This document shows, in pieces, positions 41,382 to 42,472 of a DNA stretch of 42,472 bases (positions are counted from its first letter, which is position 1; every line of letters begins with the position of its first letter). Made by a program: the position numbers and the translations under genes. Location of the stretch: the NCBI GenBank assembly GCA_046757205.1, contig JBHHXR010000002.1, forward strand, positions 1 to 42,472, written 5' to 3'. The notes beneath the pieces were generated by a model that saw only the letters and a list, made by a program, of their open reading frames with translations, had not been told where the DNA came from and made no database searches. This DNA is from JBHHXR01 sp046757205 (GTDB lineage Bacteria > Pseudomonadota > Alphaproteobacteria > Rhodobacterales > Rhodobacteraceae).

Positions 41382-42413
41382 TCACTTGCCCCCGAACAGA
41401 TCGTCCTGCCCCGGCCGCCGCGGCGCGTCGAGCCCCAGATGCCGCCACGCGCCGGCCGCCAGCATGCGGCCCCGCGAGGTCCGCTGGACAAGCCCCTGCT
41501 GCAACAGGAACGGCTCGATGACTTCCTCGATGGCGTCGCGCGGCTCGGACATGGCGGCCGACATGGTCTCCACCCCGACCGGCCCGCCGCCGTAGTTTTC
41601 CGCGATCAGGCGCAGGTATCGCCGGTCCGCGCCGTCGAGGCCCAGATCGTCGACGCCGAGCCGGTTCAGCGCGCCGTCGGCGACCGCCCTGGTAACCTTT
41701 CCCTCGGCCTCGACCACAGCGAAATCCACCACCCGGCGCAGCAGGCGCCCGGCGATGCGCGGCGTGCCCCGGGCGCGGCGGGCGATCTCGCGGGCGCCGT
41801 CGGGCGAGGCTTCCGCCTTCAGCAGGCGCGCCGCGCGCTCGACGATCTGCACCAGTTCGTCGACCTCGTAGAATTCCAGCCGCGTCGGAATGCCGAAACG
41901 GTCGCGCAACGGCGTCGTCAGGAGGCCCAGCCGCGTCGTCGCGCCGATCAGCGTGAAAGGCTGGAGGTCGATCCGCACGGTGCGCGCCGCCGGCCCCTCG
42001 CCGATCACCAGATCGAGTTCGAAATCCTCCATCGCCGGATAGAGCACTTCCTCGACCGCCGGGTTGAGCCGGTGGATCTCGTCGATGAACAGCACGTCGC
42101 GGGCGTCGAGATTGGTCAGGATCGCCGCCAGGTCGCCGGCCTTGGCCAGCACCGGCCCCGAGGTCATGCGGAAATTCACGCCAAGCTCGCGCGCGATGAT
42201 CTGCGCCAGCGTCGTCTTGCCGAGGCCGGGCGGGCCGTAAAACAGCGTGTGATCCATCGACTGGCCGCGCCGCCGGGCGCTTTCGATGAACCCCGCACGG
42301 TTGGCGCGCACCGCCGCCTGGCCGATGAATGCGTCAAGGCTCGGCGGTCGGAGGGCGCGGTCGGCGTCCTCGCCCAGGGGCTCCGGTCGCAATGTCGGGT
42401 CCGGTTCGTTCAT
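41382..42413 (-). CDS. ruvB: Holliday junction branch migration helicase RuvB
   Basis: Motor subunit of the RuvAB branch migrator, 343 residues. Walker A is GPPGLGKT at 60-67, Walker B LFIDEIH at 108-114, and sensor/arginine-finger region GATTRLGLLTTPLRDRFG follows. The C-terminal winged-helix DNA-binding domain ends with RGRMLAAGAWRHLG. It starts 4 bp after the ruvA stop and is followed by ybgC after 1 bp. Confidence 0.98.
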   Translation of the reverse strand: MNEPDPTLRPEPLGEDADRALRPPSLDAFIGQAAVRANRAGFIESARRRGQSMDHTLFYGPPGLGKTTLAQIIARELGVNFRMTSGPVLAKAGDLAAILTNLDARDVLFIDEIHRLNPAVEEVLYPAMEDFELDLVIGEGPAARTVRIDLQPFTLIGATTRLGLLTTPLRDRFGIPTRLEFYEVDELVQIVERAARLLKAEASPDGAREIARRARGTPRIAGRLLRRVVDFAVVEAEGKVTRAVADGALNRLGVDDLGLDGADRRYLRLIAENYGGGPVGVETMSAAMSEPRDAIEEVIEPFLLQQGLVQRTSRGRMLAAGAWRHLGLDAPRRPGQDDLFGGK

Positions 42414-42417
42414 GCGT

Positions 42418-42472
42418 TCAGCCTTTCGGGGCCAGCAGTCGCAGCGCGGCGCGGATCAACTCAGGCGCGGCA
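42418..42472 (-). CDS. ruvA: RuvA C-terminus (partial, runs off the window)
   Basis: Only the last 17 codons and the stop are inside the window. They encode AAPELIRAALRLLAPKG, which fits the C-terminal domain III of RuvA. The stop at 42418-42420 lies 4 bp before the ruvB start. The remainder of the gene is beyond 42472. Confidence 0.8.
   Translation of the reverse strand, partial: AAPELIRAALRLLAPKG

Overview
The window is GC-rich, densely packed chromosomal DNA from an alphaproteobacterium. The evidence is the ruvA-ruvB-ybgC-tolQRAB-pal-cpoB-tilS-ftsH gene order, a Tad/Flp pilus locus whose pilins carry a GAVTVDW processing site (a form I associate with Rhodobacterales-like genomes), and a fhs-folD pair. 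Family or genus cannot be fixed by eye. No rRNA, tRNA, CRISPR array, transposase or phage gene was recognised.

Layout. (1) 161-3829, minus: an autoregulated-looking efflux operon (TetR regulator, HlyD-type lipoprotein, ABC ATPase, ABC-2 permease), each junction a 4-nt overlap, with a perfect 16-bp palindrome beside the regulator start. (2) 3937-7736: a DUF167 protein, an orphan ParA-type ATPase, a histone-deacetylase-fold amidohydrolase and the two subunits of a 3-oxoacid CoA-transferase. (3) 7842-10913, plus: three overlapping genes encoding a flippase-like membrane protein, a DprE1-like FAD oxidase and a DprE2-like reductase. This is the enzyme pair known in mycobacteria for epimerising polyprenyl-phospho-ribose to the arabinose form, here in an alphaproteobacterium. 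(4) 10924-22806: a Tad/Flp pilus locus with a divergent lytic transglycosylase, two tandem small pilins, cpaB, cpaC, an OmpA-type lipoprotein in the slot where cpaD is often found, cpaE, cpaF, tadB, tadC, two TPR lipoproteins and the prepilin peptidase. (5) 22799-25882: an unidentified GT-C-like membrane protein and, divergently, an AAA ATPase. (6) 25961-29535: an Lhr-type helicase with the PdeM phosphoesterase (DNA repair pair) and a hotdog thioesterase. (7) 29532-32147, minus: fhs and folD for one-carbon metabolism. (8) 32354-42472, minus: ftsH, tilS, the Tol-Pal envelope system, ybgC, ruvB and the tail of ruvA.

How the genes work together. The Tad genes form a full secretion platform: secretin, ATPases, inner-membrane platform, pilotin-like lipoproteins, peptidase and pilins. 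They appear split into at least three transcription units by strong hairpins after pilin 1 and after the OmpA gene. The DNA between the transglycosylase and pilin 1 holds tandem 15-bp repeats and a structured leader, making it the most promising regulatory stretch. The DprE-like cassette suggests a lipid-linked pentose donor for an envelope polymer or glycan; its enzyme has Ala where the benzothiazinone-target Cys sits in M. tuberculosis. All assignments come from reading motifs and gene order; no database search or folding calculation was run.
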